A stretch of 64,000 nucleotides of DNA from Aquimarina sp. Aq78 (GTDB taxonomy: Bacteria > Bacteroidota > Bacteroidia > Flavobacteriales > Flavobacteriaceae). Positions 42,794 through 51,731 of the stretch are shown here, piece by piece. Every line of letters starts with the position of its first letter. Positions within the stretch are counted from its first letter, which is position 1. Below the pieces are notes generated by a model. It made no database searches. It had not been told where the DNA came from and was given only the letters and a program-made list of their open reading frames with translations. Position numbers and translations under genes: made by a program. Where the stretch lies: assembly GCF_900299525.1 (NCBI RefSeq), contig NZ_OMKA01000029.1, positions 298,986 through 362,985 of the forward strand. The letters run 5' to 3'.

Positions 42794-44914
42794 ATGAAAA
42801 ACATAATCAAACAAATAAAATGGGTATTGGTTACACTATTAATTTTTGGTGCGACTTTAAATACTATAGCCCAAGAACAAAACTGGCTTTCTGTATCAGG
42901 AAATAAATTAATTGATTCTGAAGAAAAAGAAGTACGGTTAACAGGTGTTAACTGGTTTGGTTTTGAAACGTCTTTATATAGTCCTCATGGGATTTGGACC
43001 AGAGATATGAAAAGTGTACTCCAGCAAATAAAAGATTTAGGATTTAATACGATTAGAGTACCTTGGTGTAACGAGATGCTTAATCCCGGATCTACGATCA
43101 ATATAAATTCATTTGGAACGGATCCATATACAGGAATTTCTCCAATGAACGAAGAAGAATCAAAATTAACGAAACCCATAGAACTAATGGATGTTATGGT
43201 ACAATGGTGTCAGGATAATGATATCAAAATAGTACTGGATAATCATTCGAGAGCTGCCGATGGTTTTCTTGACGAAGCGCTTTGGTATACAAATCAGTAT
43301 TCTGAGAATCGCTGGATCGATGATTGGGTATTTATAGCAGAACGATATAAAGATTTTTCGGCCGTGGTTGCTATGGATTTAAATAACGAACCTCACGGAT
43401 CTACTTGGGGGAATAGCAATCCGGCAACAGATTGGAATAAAGCTGCAGAACGATGTGGAAATGCCATTTTAGAAGTCAACCCTAATGTATTGATTATTGT
43501 TGAAGGTGTTGGTGAATTCGAAGGAAATTCTTACTGGTGGGGTGGCCAATTGATGGGGGCTAGAAAATACCCGGTACAACTTTCTAATCCCAATAAATTA
43601 ATGTATTCTGCTCACGAGTATGGACCAGAAGTATTTAATCAAGATTGGTTTGGAGCAGCTAATTTCCCTCAAAATATGCCAGACATATGGCGAGAAAATT
43701 TTCATTACCTGTATGAAGAAGAGATTTCTCCATTATTTGCTGGAGAGTTTGGAATCAGAAACCAAGGAGCTTTTGGAGGAACTGCTTATACCTGGTTTAC
43801 AGAGTGGATGAATTTTATGGGAGATATTTATTCCTGGACTTTCTGGACGATGAACCCTAATTCTGGGGATACAGGTGGGATTTTGAAAGATGATTGGTCT
43901 TCAGTGAACCAATGGAAGATGGATGTGCTACGACCTCATTTTGCACCATTGATTCCTAATATTATAGGAGGGAGTAGTAATTTGCCGCCAATAGCCAGAT
44001 TTACGAATGATGTGTCTTCTGGAGATGCGCCATTAACAATTCAGTTTGATGCATCGGATTCTTCAGACCCTGATAATGATCCGCTAGCATACTCATGGGA
44101 TTTTGGAGATGGAGCAACAGCAACCGGGGACATCACTTCACATACATTTACCAGTGCAGGAAGCTATACCGTGACTTTGATCGTTTCGGATACTGCTGGG
44201 AATAGTAGTACATCGACCGACACGATTATTGTTACGAGACCAGGAAATAGCGATCCATGTGATTTTGGAGCTCCATTACCGAATCCATTACCAAGTATTG
44301 CAAATGCAACGTATACCAAGGTTCATATATTTGGAACCAATGGTCCTAATCTAAGCAATATGGCTAGTTTTGATATAAATTGGGACTTACCCAATAATGG
44401 CTTATGGCAGTTGTCCATGAATACTACGAATGGAATTCCTAATTGGTGGAATGATTTAAAAAGTAAGATAACAAGTCAAAATCTAAATACTTCAAACCCT
44501 TCGATTACTCTTTCTGGAACAGGTATTCCTAATCTGGATGATTCGTATTATGTAACTTTGGATGACCAGAATTTTGCTCTTGTTTCTAAAAGTAGAAACG
44601 TTACTATACATTTTAGTAATAGCGATGTAGCACCCATTTGTGAAGAAGTCAAAGGGAAAAAAGCATTTAATCAGTTAGAAGTCTATACTTTCCCTAATCC
44701 GGTTTTAGACAAAATTATAATTCAGGGACAACCCTCTATGAATGGTTTACCGATCTATATTGTAGATGTTAAAGGAAAAGTTATAAAAAACAGTACTTTA
44801 AATCCCATTTTTGGCATAACGAAGATAGATGTTTCTGAATGCACCCCTGGGTTGTATTTTGTAAAAATCCCTTATGAAAAAGGAATAATTACTAAGCAAA
44901 TTATTAAGAGATAG
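42794..44914 (+). CDS. GH5-family endoglucanase-like enzyme with PKD and T9SS domains
   Basis: The 706-residue protein has a signal peptide (to about IAQ, residue 27) and a glycoside hydrolase family 5 domain (about 30-385). The acid/base is Glu199 in DLNNEPHG and the nucleophile Glu318 in FAGEFG; GVNWFGFET, IRVPW and LDNHS are family marks. It likely cleaves cellulose or a related beta-glucan. A PKD domain (about 398-488), the same unassigned domain as the LPMO (about 500-630, KVHIFGTNGPN) and a T9SS type A tail (FPNPVLDK to KQIIKR) follow. Working with the divergent LPMO it would attack a crystalline polysaccharide. Confidence 0.93.
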   Translation: MKNIIKQIKWVLVTLLIFGATLNTIAQEQNWLSVSGNKLIDSEEKEVRLTGVNWFGFETSLYSPHGIWTRDMKSVLQQIKDLGFNTIRVPWCNEMLNPGSTININSFGTDPYTGISPMNEEESKLTKPIELMDVMVQWCQDNDIKIVLDNHSRAADGFLDEALWYTNQYSENRWIDDWVFIAERYKDFSAVVAMDLNNEPHGSTWGNSNPATDWNKAAERCGNAILEVNPNVLIIVEGVGEFEGNSYWWGGQLMGARKYPVQLSNPNKLMYSAHEYGPEVFNQDWFGAANFPQNMPDIWRENFHYLYEEEISPLFAGEFGIRNQGAFGGTAYTWFTEWMNFMGDIYSWTFWTMNPNSGDTGGILKDDWSSVNQWKMDVLRPHFAPLIPNIIGGSSNLPPIARFTNDVSSGDAPLTIQFDASDSSDPDNDPLAYSWDFGDGATATGDITSHTFTSAGSYTVTLIVSDTAGNSSTSTDTIIVTRPGNSDPCDFGAPLPNPLPSIANATYTKVHIFGTNGPNLSNMASFDINWDLPNNGLWQLSMNTTNGIPNWWNDLKSKITSQNLNTSNPSITLSGTGIPNLDDSYYVTLDDQNFALVSKSRNVTIHFSNSDVAPICEEVKGKKAFNQLEVYTFPNPVLDKIIIQGQPSMNGLPIYIVDVKGKVIKNSTLNPIFGITKIDVSECTPGLYFVKIPYEKGIITKQIIKR

Positions 44915-45446
44915 TACTCTAAACAAATTAATACAATATATTATTTAACATGTTAAATCTATAGTCCTGTTTAAAGCTAGGTTTTAGGTTTTAAAACTAT
45001 TGAAAGAAGTGCTAACAGTGCCAGTTAATGCATAAGCACTTGTTAACCAATGCATAAAGACTGCCTGAGAAATATTTTTTTGTGGTCTTTATTTGTAATA
45101 TAATAAGAGTAAGTTATTTTTTCAATTATGGAGATTTGAATTTTTGTAAGGAAAAGATTATTGGCAACTGGTTTCTTTAGTATTTATTTCTTTTTCTAAC
45201 TGAGAAACTCTTTTCTATATTATACTTATAGAAGTCGTTCAAACTTTTAGAGTAAACGAAAAAAAATAGTTTAACACCTAAATTATCAGTAGGTTTTATT
45301 CAAAAAAGAAACAGGAATTATCATTGAGATTTTTACAATTCCCGTTTAGTGACCACGGAAGAATTATAAATATGATCCCGATAATGTTCTGTTTTGAAAA
45401 TGAAAGCCAACAGAAATTATATTTCAACACCTTTTTTTTATACAAA
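44915..45446. other. Spacer between GH5 gene and tRNA-Arg
   Basis: There is no credible gene. It has a direct repeat AATGCATAA (45027-45035 and 45049-45057). At 45238-45254 GTTCAAACTTTTAGAG resembles the sequence next to the tRNA remnant at 40450-40465, and TTTAGTGACCACGG at about 45345 resembles the tRNA 3' flank. These look like worn copies of the tRNA-end sequence. Confidence 0.4.
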
Positions 45447-45475
45447 AGAAAAACCAGCACTATCGTGCTGGCTTT
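45447..45475 (-). terminator. Terminator of tRNA-Arg
   Basis: On the minus strand CCAGCAC, loop GATA, GTGCTGG and then TTTTTCTTTT, directly downstream of the tRNA. Confidence 0.85.
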
Positions 45476-45485
45476 CATTCATTCG

Positions 45486-45559
45486 TGACCCCGGAGGGAT
45501 TCAAACCCCCAACCCTCAGAGCCGAAATCTGATGCGCTATTCAGTTGCGCCACGAGGCC
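45486..45559 (-). tRNA. tRNA-Arg (anticodon TCG)
   Basis: 74 bases fold into a full cloverleaf: acceptor GGCCTCG/CGGGGTC with two G-T pairs, D stem GCGC/GCGC, anticodon stem TCAGA/TCTGA with loop TTTCGGC (anticodon TCG, reading CGA), variable GGGTT, T stem GGGGG/CCCTC with loop TTTGAAT, discriminator A. CCA is not encoded. It lies 11 bases downstream of yqeY on the same strand. Its 3' end has a partial copy at 40423-40455. Confidence 0.93.
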
Positions 45560-45570
45560 ATTTTCTTATA

Positions 45571-46020
45571 TTAAGATAATTTACTTTTTACTATTGTAGA
45601 AATCGTTTTTCCATCTGCTTTTCCTGTTAATGCAGCATTTGCCATCCCCATTACTTTACCCATATCTTTCATTCCTTCTGCACCAGTCTTAGCAATAATA
45701 TCTACTACTATTTTTTCAATCTCTGCTTCACCTAATTGTTCTGGCAAAAATTGCTCAATCACTTTTGCTTGAGCCAGTTCGGGTTCTGCCAAGTCATCAC
45801 GTCCTTGTTCTGTAAAAATTGCAGCACTATCTTTACGTTGCTTAACCTGTTTTTGCAATAATTTTAATTCCTGATCTTCGGTGAGTTCTTCTTTTGCTCC
45901 ACTCTCAGTCTGAGCTAATAAAATAGCTGATTTCACAGCACGCAATGATGTCAATGCATTAGTATCTTTAGCTTTCATAGCCTCTTTCATTGCAGTCATT
46001 ACTTTTTGCTCTAAACTCAT
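45571..46020 (-). CDS. GatB/YqeY-domain protein
   Basis: The 149-residue protein matches YqeY throughout: MSLEQKVMTAMKEAMKAKD at the start, LRAVKSAILLAQTE, KQRKDSAAIFTEQGRDDLAEPELAQAKVIEQFLPEQL and the final GMANAALTGKADGKTISTIVKSKL. It resembles the tail domain of GatB and may bind tRNA; its precise role is unsettled. It follows ftsZ in many Bacteroidota. Here it is separated from ftsZ by a strong terminator and runs toward tRNA-Arg. Confidence 0.93.
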   Translation of the reverse strand: MSLEQKVMTAMKEAMKAKDTNALTSLRAVKSAILLAQTESGAKEELTEDQELKLLQKQVKQRKDSAAIFTEQGRDDLAEPELAQAKVIEQFLPEQLGEAEIEKIVVDIIAKTGAEGMKDMGKVMGMANAALTGKADGKTISTIVKSKLS

Positions 46021-46052
46021 GATAATTGATTTTTTATCTTTGGATTGCGAAG

Positions 46053-46093
46053 ATAAAAAATAAACCGATAATCTACTCCTAGATTATCGGTTT
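46053..46093 (-). terminator. Terminator of the dcw operon after ftsZ
   Basis: AAACCGATAATCTA (46062-46075), loop CTCC, TAGATTATCGGTTT (46080-46093): a perfect 14-bp stem. On the minus strand a T run (ATTTTTTATC) follows. Confidence 0.92.
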
Positions 46094-46233
46094 AGTTTAA
46101 ATACTATCTCTATTTATAAATTCTAACGAAGTCTATACTTAACTCTTTGACATGCTCAAGGCAAGTGTAAACGAAATGCTAGAATTACATGTTTATACTT
46201 TATACAATATTATTGTTTTAATTATTATAGAAA

Positions 46234-48213
46234 TTAGTCAACATTATCATGCAAAAAGGAATTGTTTTTGCGCAATTGTATATCATCATTACTATCAGTT
46301 CCTAAAGAAGTTCTTGATAGTCCAGAATCATCTGGTTTAGTATCTACATCTATTCCTGCTCTTTTATAGGCTGGTTCTTTTTCTATATCATCAATTTTAG
46401 AAGAGCTATTTCTAAACTTATAATTAAATTCTTTCATCTTAGCTCTACGTTCTGCTGCTCTGGCTTTTAAAGTCTCAGAAATAGGTTGATTAACAGGATC
46501 TACATCTTCTGTTTTTTCTGTTTCTGGAGTTGGATCTATAATTTTCTTTTCTAAAATAATCTCTTCATCTTCCTCTTCCATAACTTCTGCCGGTTGTGCT
46601 TCAGTTAATCGCTTTTCTTCTTCCATATAATCCTCTAAGCTATACTTACGCACTCCTTCAGATGCAGTTTCTCCAACAGGAACCACTTCTATTGCGTCAT
46701 TAACTTCTAAATCGAGAATATCATCACTTAGGTCAAAAACAATAGGTTGTTCTTCTTCCTCTTCTATTTTTTGTTCATTAGAAGTAGCATTTGGCGTCTG
46801 TACAGATTCTTCTTCGTTTCCTCCTACAGGCATATCAAATGCTAATGCAAATTGATCTTCTTTCTCTTCTTCAGCATTTACTTCTTTTTCATCATTAACT
46901 TCTATTTGTTTAATAATATCCTGTGCATTAATAATCACAAAATCATTATCTGAAGAAAACGCATCTACTACTTCGTAGGATACATCAATATTTTTTAGCA
47001 GATCTGTTGTAGGGATCAATAGGGAATCTTCATCTACTTCTTCATCTTCAATTAATTCGTGCTTTATAATTGATGGTTCTTCTACTTCCTTTTTCTTTGG
47101 TAAAGGAGAACGCATAGGAGTAACATTTCCTGTAGACTTAGGAGATAAGTCTTGTATTGCCGAACGTTGTTCGTCCTCTAGAGTATGAATTATTTTCTTA
47201 GTTTCAGTATTAACAATTTCATCTTGTTGTTCTACATCAAATCCAGTAGCAATAACTGTTACAGAGATTGCATCTTCTAGAGATTCATCTTCACCAACTC
47301 CCATAATGATATTAGCTCCGTGACCAGCTTCTTGTTGTATATGATCATTAATTTCACCAATCTCATCAATAGTAATCTCTTCTTTACCAGATACAATTAG
47401 CAGGAGTACATTTTTAGCACCGGTAATTTTATTATCATTAAGCAAAGGAGAATCTAATGCTTTAACAATAGCATCATGAGCACGTTTATTACCTGAGGCA
47501 TTAGCAGACCCCATAATAGCTGTACCACTATTGCTTAGTACTGTTTTTGCATCTCGTAAATCTATATTTTGTGTATAGTGATGTGTAATAACTTCTGCTA
47601 TACCTCGAGATGCGGTTGCAAGAACTTCATCTGCCTTAGAAAAGCCAGCTTTAAATCCTAAATTACCATAAACTTCTCTTAGCTTATTATTATTAATAAC
47701 AACTAAAGAATCTACATGAGCACGAAGTTTTTCTACTCCCAATTGCGCTTGTTCATTACGCATACGACCTTCGAACTGAAAAGGAATTGTAACAATTCCA
47801 ACAGTTAAAATATCTAACTCCTTTGCCATTTTGGCAATAATAGGAGCAGCTCCCGTACCGGTTCCTCCACCCATACCAGCCGTGATAAAGATCATTTTGG
47901 TATTGGTATCCAACATTGTTTTTATCTCCTCATAGCTTTCTACCGCAGATTGCTCACCCACTTCTGGATTTGCTCCTGCACCCAATCCTTCGGTTAGTGA
48001 AACTCCTAACTGTATTTTATTAGGTATTGGGCTGTTTTCTAATGCTTGAGCATCTGTATTACAAATGACAAAATCAACTCCTTTAATTCCTTGCTGGAAC
48101 ATGTGATTAATGGCATTACTACCTCCTCCTCCTACTCCAATAACTTTAATTACATTAGATTGATTTTTTGGTAAATCAAACGAAATGTTTTCGAACTCCT
48201 CATTTTTACTCAT
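46234..48213 (-). CDS. ftsZ: Cell division protein FtsZ
   Basis: The 659-residue tubulin homologue has its GTPase domain in residues 1-330: VIGVGGGGSNAINHM, the tubulin signature GMGGGTGTGAAP, and NIDLRDAKTVLSN. It polymerises into the Z ring at midcell. Unlike the about 380-400 residues of E. coli FtsZ, it has a very acidic Glu-rich linker of about 300 residues and ends in a conserved tail (AYKRAGIDVDTK, then FLHDNVD) that should bind FtsA. Long linkers occur in other Bacteroidota. It follows ftsA by 80 bases and is last in the dcw operon. Confidence 0.97.
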   Translation of the reverse strand: MSKNEEFENISFDLPKNQSNVIKVIGVGGGGSNAINHMFQQGIKGVDFVICNTDAQALENSPIPNKIQLGVSLTEGLGAGANPEVGEQSAVESYEEIKTMLDTNTKMIFITAGMGGGTGTGAAPIIAKMAKELDILTVGIVTIPFQFEGRMRNEQAQLGVEKLRAHVDSLVVINNNKLREVYGNLGFKAGFSKADEVLATASRGIAEVITHHYTQNIDLRDAKTVLSNSGTAIMGSANASGNKRAHDAIVKALDSPLLNDNKITGAKNVLLLIVSGKEEITIDEIGEINDHIQQEAGHGANIIMGVGEDESLEDAISVTVIATGFDVEQQDEIVNTETKKIIHTLEDEQRSAIQDLSPKSTGNVTPMRSPLPKKKEVEEPSIIKHELIEDEEVDEDSLLIPTTDLLKNIDVSYEVVDAFSSDNDFVIINAQDIIKQIEVNDEKEVNAEEEKEDQFALAFDMPVGGNEEESVQTPNATSNEQKIEEEEEQPIVFDLSDDILDLEVNDAIEVVPVGETASEGVRKYSLEDYMEEEKRLTEAQPAEVMEEEDEEIILEKKIIDPTPETEKTEDVDPVNQPISETLKARAAERRAKMKEFNYKFRNSSSKIDDIEKEPAYKRAGIDVDTKPDDSGLSRTSLGTDSNDDIQLRKNNSFLHDNVD

Positions 48214-48293
48214 AATTGCTAATTTTCTGGTTCTCCTACTGTATCTTTATATATTTTCACTGTTCAAAAAATGAACATTACTTAATCTTCTAA

Positions 48294-49652
48294 CTATTCT
48301 GCATTATCTAAGAATTCCTTAAATTTCTCTGTCCATTTCTCTAGAATATTCTTCCTTGGTTTTAGATCAACTCTTGGATCTTCTTCTTCAATAGTGATAT
48401 CATCATCTATAGTTGCTGTTTCAGGTTGTCGTTTTGATTGAACGCTTACAACAGGTTCTTTTTCACTTATTTTCTTTTGTTTCTTAATATGTATTAATCC
48501 GTCCATTACTAATCCTACAGCAGTAGCATACATAGGGCTTGTAGTTTCTGAATCGCTATTCCCTGCGAGGTGTTCATTAGGATATCCTATTCGGGTATCC
48601 ATACCTGTAATATATTCTACAAGCTGCTTAAGGTGATTAAGCTGTGACCCTCCTCCTGTTAATACAATTCCTGCAATTAATTTCTTCTTAGGGGATTCAT
48701 GTCCATAATTTTTGATCTCTAAAAAAACCTGCTCTACAATTTCGACTACTCGTGCATGAATAATCTTAGAAAGGTTTTTTAAAGTGATCTCTTTAGGCTC
48801 TCTTCCTCTTAATCCAGGAATTGAAACAATTTCATTATCCTTATTTTCTCCTGGCCAAGCAGATCCAAATTTTATTTTTAGTAATTCTGCTTGTTTTTCG
48901 ATGATTGAGCATCCTTCTTTGATATCTTCTGTTATCACATTACCTCCAAAAGGTATTACTGCTGTATGACGAATAATCCCATCTTTAAAAATGGCTAAAT
49001 CTGTTGTACCTCCCCCTATATCAATTAGTGCAACTCCTGCTTCTTTTTCTTCCTGGCTTAGCACTGCATTAGCGGATGCTAATGGTTCTAAAGTTACATC
49101 TGATAATTCTAATCCTGCACTTTTCACACATCGCCCTATATTACGAATAGAAGTCACTTGTCCCACTACTACATGAAAATTAGCTTCTAATCTTCCCCCA
49201 TACATACCCACCGGTTCTTTTATTTCGGCTTGACCATCGACTTTATATTCCTGAGGTAATACATGTAAAATCTCCTCGCCAGGTAACATCACTAATTTAT
49301 GTACCTGATTGCATAATTTGTCTATATCATCTTCATCTATTACAGCATCTGCATTAGGCCTGGTGATATAATCGCTATGTTGTAAACTACGAATGTGCTG
49401 ACCTGCAATCCCAACCGTCACATCATTAATTTTTAATCCTGAAACACTTTCTGCTTCCTGAATTGCTTGTTGTATTGATTGAATTGTTTGTGTTATGTTA
49501 TTAACCACACCACGGTGTACGCCCAAACTTTTGGATTTGCCAATTCCCAATACCTCCATCTTTCCGTACTCATTATATTTCCCTACCATGGCAACAATCT
49601 TAGTTGTCCCTATGTCTAGTCCTACCGCTATTTCATTTACTTCTCTTTCCAT
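48294..49652 (-). CDS. ftsA: Cell division protein FtsA
   Basis: The 452-residue actin-like ATPase has phosphate motif 1 VGLDIGTTKIVAMVG, the 1C domain unique to FtsA, phosphate 2 ALIDIGGGTTDLAIF and the adenosine motif GIVLTGGGSQL. It ends in a basic amphipathic helix region (ILEKWTEKFKEFLDNAE) suited to membrane binding. It tethers FtsZ to the membrane. It lies 7 bases after ftsQ and 80 bases before ftsZ. The segment around 390-430 is rich in charged residues (SEKEPVVSVQSKRQP, DDDITIEEED). Confidence 0.97.
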   Translation of the reverse strand: MEREVNEIAVGLDIGTTKIVAMVGKYNEYGKMEVLGIGKSKSLGVHRGVVNNITQTIQSIQQAIQEAESVSGLKINDVTVGIAGQHIRSLQHSDYITRPNADAVIDEDDIDKLCNQVHKLVMLPGEEILHVLPQEYKVDGQAEIKEPVGMYGGRLEANFHVVVGQVTSIRNIGRCVKSAGLELSDVTLEPLASANAVLSQEEKEAGVALIDIGGGTTDLAIFKDGIIRHTAVIPFGGNVITEDIKEGCSIIEKQAELLKIKFGSAWPGENKDNEIVSIPGLRGREPKEITLKNLSKIIHARVVEIVEQVFLEIKNYGHESPKKKLIAGIVLTGGGSQLNHLKQLVEYITGMDTRIGYPNEHLAGNSDSETTSPMYATAVGLVMDGLIHIKKQKKISEKEPVVSVQSKRQPETATIDDDITIEEEDPRVDLKPRKNILEKWTEKFKEFLDNAE

Positions 49653-49659
49653 ATTGGTA

Positions 49660-50379
49660 TTATTTTATTGTACACACCACTTGATTACTAAATTGCAAAC
49701 TGACTTTTTTATATTTTTCAAGACTTTTATCTCTTAGTGCTTTTTGATAAAATGCTTTAAAGTTCCTTATCTTATTATCTAAATTCTCTATTTTTCCAAA
49801 AACCAATTTAAACGAGTACACTCGCAACTCTAGTTCATAATTCCCTTCGACATTAAGGTAAATCCCTACAACGTGTTTTTTTAAAAATTCATCTTCCTGA
49901 ATTTTTTTTAATAAAGGAAAAATCTGAATAACTTCTCGTTCTGATACATTATGTACTATTGGCACATGAGCCGAATAACTATCAGACAAAGGCATCGTAT
50001 TTCCCGTAACATCAACATAAAAAGGAGTAACCGCATTAACCCTAGCAATTGGGGTGCGTTGCTTGATTCTCGCCCTAAGTTCTCCATTTACAGTAAGATA
50101 CACATCAGAATGTTCAATCATTTTATGTGCATCGAGCTTTTGTTCTACAGTATTCAAAACTAAAATTTCTTTCCCCACGCTCGTAACTCTATCCTGATTT
50201 TGTATTAACAATTTATTAACCGTTATTTCATTTACGTAAGGATCTTGTTCTTCAATAAATTCTATAAGCACTTCACTAATCTTTCGTTGCTCATTACGTT
50301 TGCTGGCAAAAGCAAAAAGAACTACCATTAAAATAAGCAGGCCACTAAATTTTAAATATGTCAAAATCTTTCTTTTCAT
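49660..50379 (-). CDS. ftsQ: Cell division protein FtsQ/DivIB
   Basis: The 239-residue protein has a short basic N-terminus, one membrane helix (about 8-25, FSGLLILMVVLFAFA) and a periplasmic POTRA-plus-beta domain (VNKLLIQN, then LRARIKQRTPIARV, YVDVTGNTMPLS). FtsQ links early and late divisome proteins via FtsL/FtsB. Low sequence similarity is usual, and identification also rests on its place between murC and ftsA. It overlaps murC by 4 bases. Confidence 0.9.
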   Translation of the reverse strand: MKRKILTYLKFSGLLILMVVLFAFASKRNEQRKISEVLIEFIEEQDPYVNEITVNKLLIQNQDRVTSVGKEILVLNTVEQKLDAHKMIEHSDVYLTVNGELRARIKQRTPIARVNAVTPFYVDVTGNTMPLSDSYSAHVPIVHNVSEREVIQIFPLLKKIQEDEFLKKHVVGIYLNVEGNYELELRVYSFKLVFGKIENLDNKIRNFKAFYQKALRDKSLEKYKKVSLQFSNQVVCTIK

Positions 50380-51722
50380 ACTAACAAAGCTTCCTTTATA
50401 CGATATACTTCTTCTCCGATATCTCCTGCCCCAATAGTTAATACTACCTCGGCATTACTACCTACTATTGCTTCAATTAAATTATCTTTTTGTATTAGTT
50501 TTTTATCTTTTGCATCTATCATGTTTAACAACCAATCCGAGGTCACTCCAGCTATCGGCAATTCTCTTGCCGGATAGATATCCAAAAGCAGTAATTGGTC
50601 AAACTGACTAAGACTCTGCGCAAAATCTGAAGCAAAATCTCTGGTTCTACTATATAAATGTGGCTGAAAAACAGCTAGTATCTTTTTATCAGGATGCATC
50701 TCCCTTACTGCCTGATGCAGCGCATTAATCTCTGTGGGATGGTGTGCATAATCATCTACATACACCAGGTCATCTGTTTTAATCTGATAACTAAATCTTC
50801 TTTGCACACCTTTAAAAGAAAATAAAGCCTTTGCCAAAGGTCCGGTCGGGGAGCCGTAAAGCATCGCTATAGCAAAGGCTGTAATAGCATTTAACAAGTT
50901 GTGTCTACCTGGCAGGTTTAAATGCAAATCTTTAATACGTTTATGTGGTGTTTTTAAATCAAAAACATAGGTTCCATTATCTATTTTTATATTTTGAGCA
51001 CAGTAATCTGAGTCATCTTCGATTCCAAAAGTGATACCCGAAAGGGGCAACCCATTACGAACCAAAAGATGATCCTTTGCTCTTGAAGAAAATTCGATAA
51101 AAGATTCCTCTAATGCATTGGCCTTTTCATAAATATCCAAATGATCTGCATCCATCGAAGTAATCCCAGCTATATCAGGATATAGTTGCAAAAATGATCT
51201 ATCAAATTCATCAGCCTCTACTACAACTACTTCATTTCCTTCTAATACCAGGTTAGAATTATAATTTTCGCTTATCCCTCCTAAAAAAGCAGTCACTTTT
51301 GCTCCGCTTTCTTTAAGTAAATGTGCAAGAATTGCGGTCGTCGTCGTCTTGCCATGCGTTCCTGCCACTGCAAGTGTATATGTATCTTTTGTAATAATTC
51401 CTAAAACTTCTGCCCTCTTCTTGATCAAAAATCCATTGTTCTTTACATACACATACTCTTTATGATTTTTTGGGATAGCAGGAGTATATACGATTAGCGT
51501 ATTCTCAATATTCAAAAATGTCTTAGGAATATGATCAATGCTATCTTCAAAATGAATTGGAATTTCTAATGCTATTAGATCAGAAGTAATTTGACTAGGA
51601 GTCTTATCATACCCAGCTACATTTTTACCTAGGAATTTAAAATATCGGGCAAGAGCACTCATACCGATACCACCGATACCGATAAAATATATATTCTGTA
51701 TGTTCTCTAAACCTTTGTTCAT
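50376..51722 (-). CDS. murC: UDP-N-acetylmuramate--L-alanine ligase
   Basis: The 448-residue Mur ligase has the N-terminal Rossmann motif FIGIGGIGMSALARYF, the ATP P-loop AGTHGKTTTTAILAHLL, a DADHLDIY motif and PGRHNLLNAITAFA in the central domain, and the C-terminal DDYAHHPTEI. It adds the first amino acid of the peptidoglycan stem peptide in the cytoplasm. It is 9 bases from murG and overlaps ftsQ. Confidence 0.97.
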   Translation of the reverse strand: MNKGLENIQNIYFIGIGGIGMSALARYFKFLGKNVAGYDKTPSQITSDLIALEIPIHFEDSIDHIPKTFLNIENTLIVYTPAIPKNHKEYVYVKNNGFLIKKRAEVLGIITKDTYTLAVAGTHGKTTTTAILAHLLKESGAKVTAFLGGISENYNSNLVLEGNEVVVVEADEFDRSFLQLYPDIAGITSMDADHLDIYEKANALEESFIEFSSRAKDHLLVRNGLPLSGITFGIEDDSDYCAQNIKIDNGTYVFDLKTPHKRIKDLHLNLPGRHNLLNAITAFAIAMLYGSPTGPLAKALFSFKGVQRRFSYQIKTDDLVYVDDYAHHPTEINALHQAVREMHPDKKILAVFQPHLYSRTRDFASDFAQSLSQFDQLLLLDIYPARELPIAGVTSDWLLNMIDAKDKKLIQKDNLIEAIVGSNAEVVLTIGAGDIGEEVYRIKEALLV

Positions 51723-51731
51723 TATATACCT

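Noticed and set aside
45394..45579. 61-codon frame across tRNA-Arg
   Set aside because: It reads through the tRNA and its terminator; spurious.
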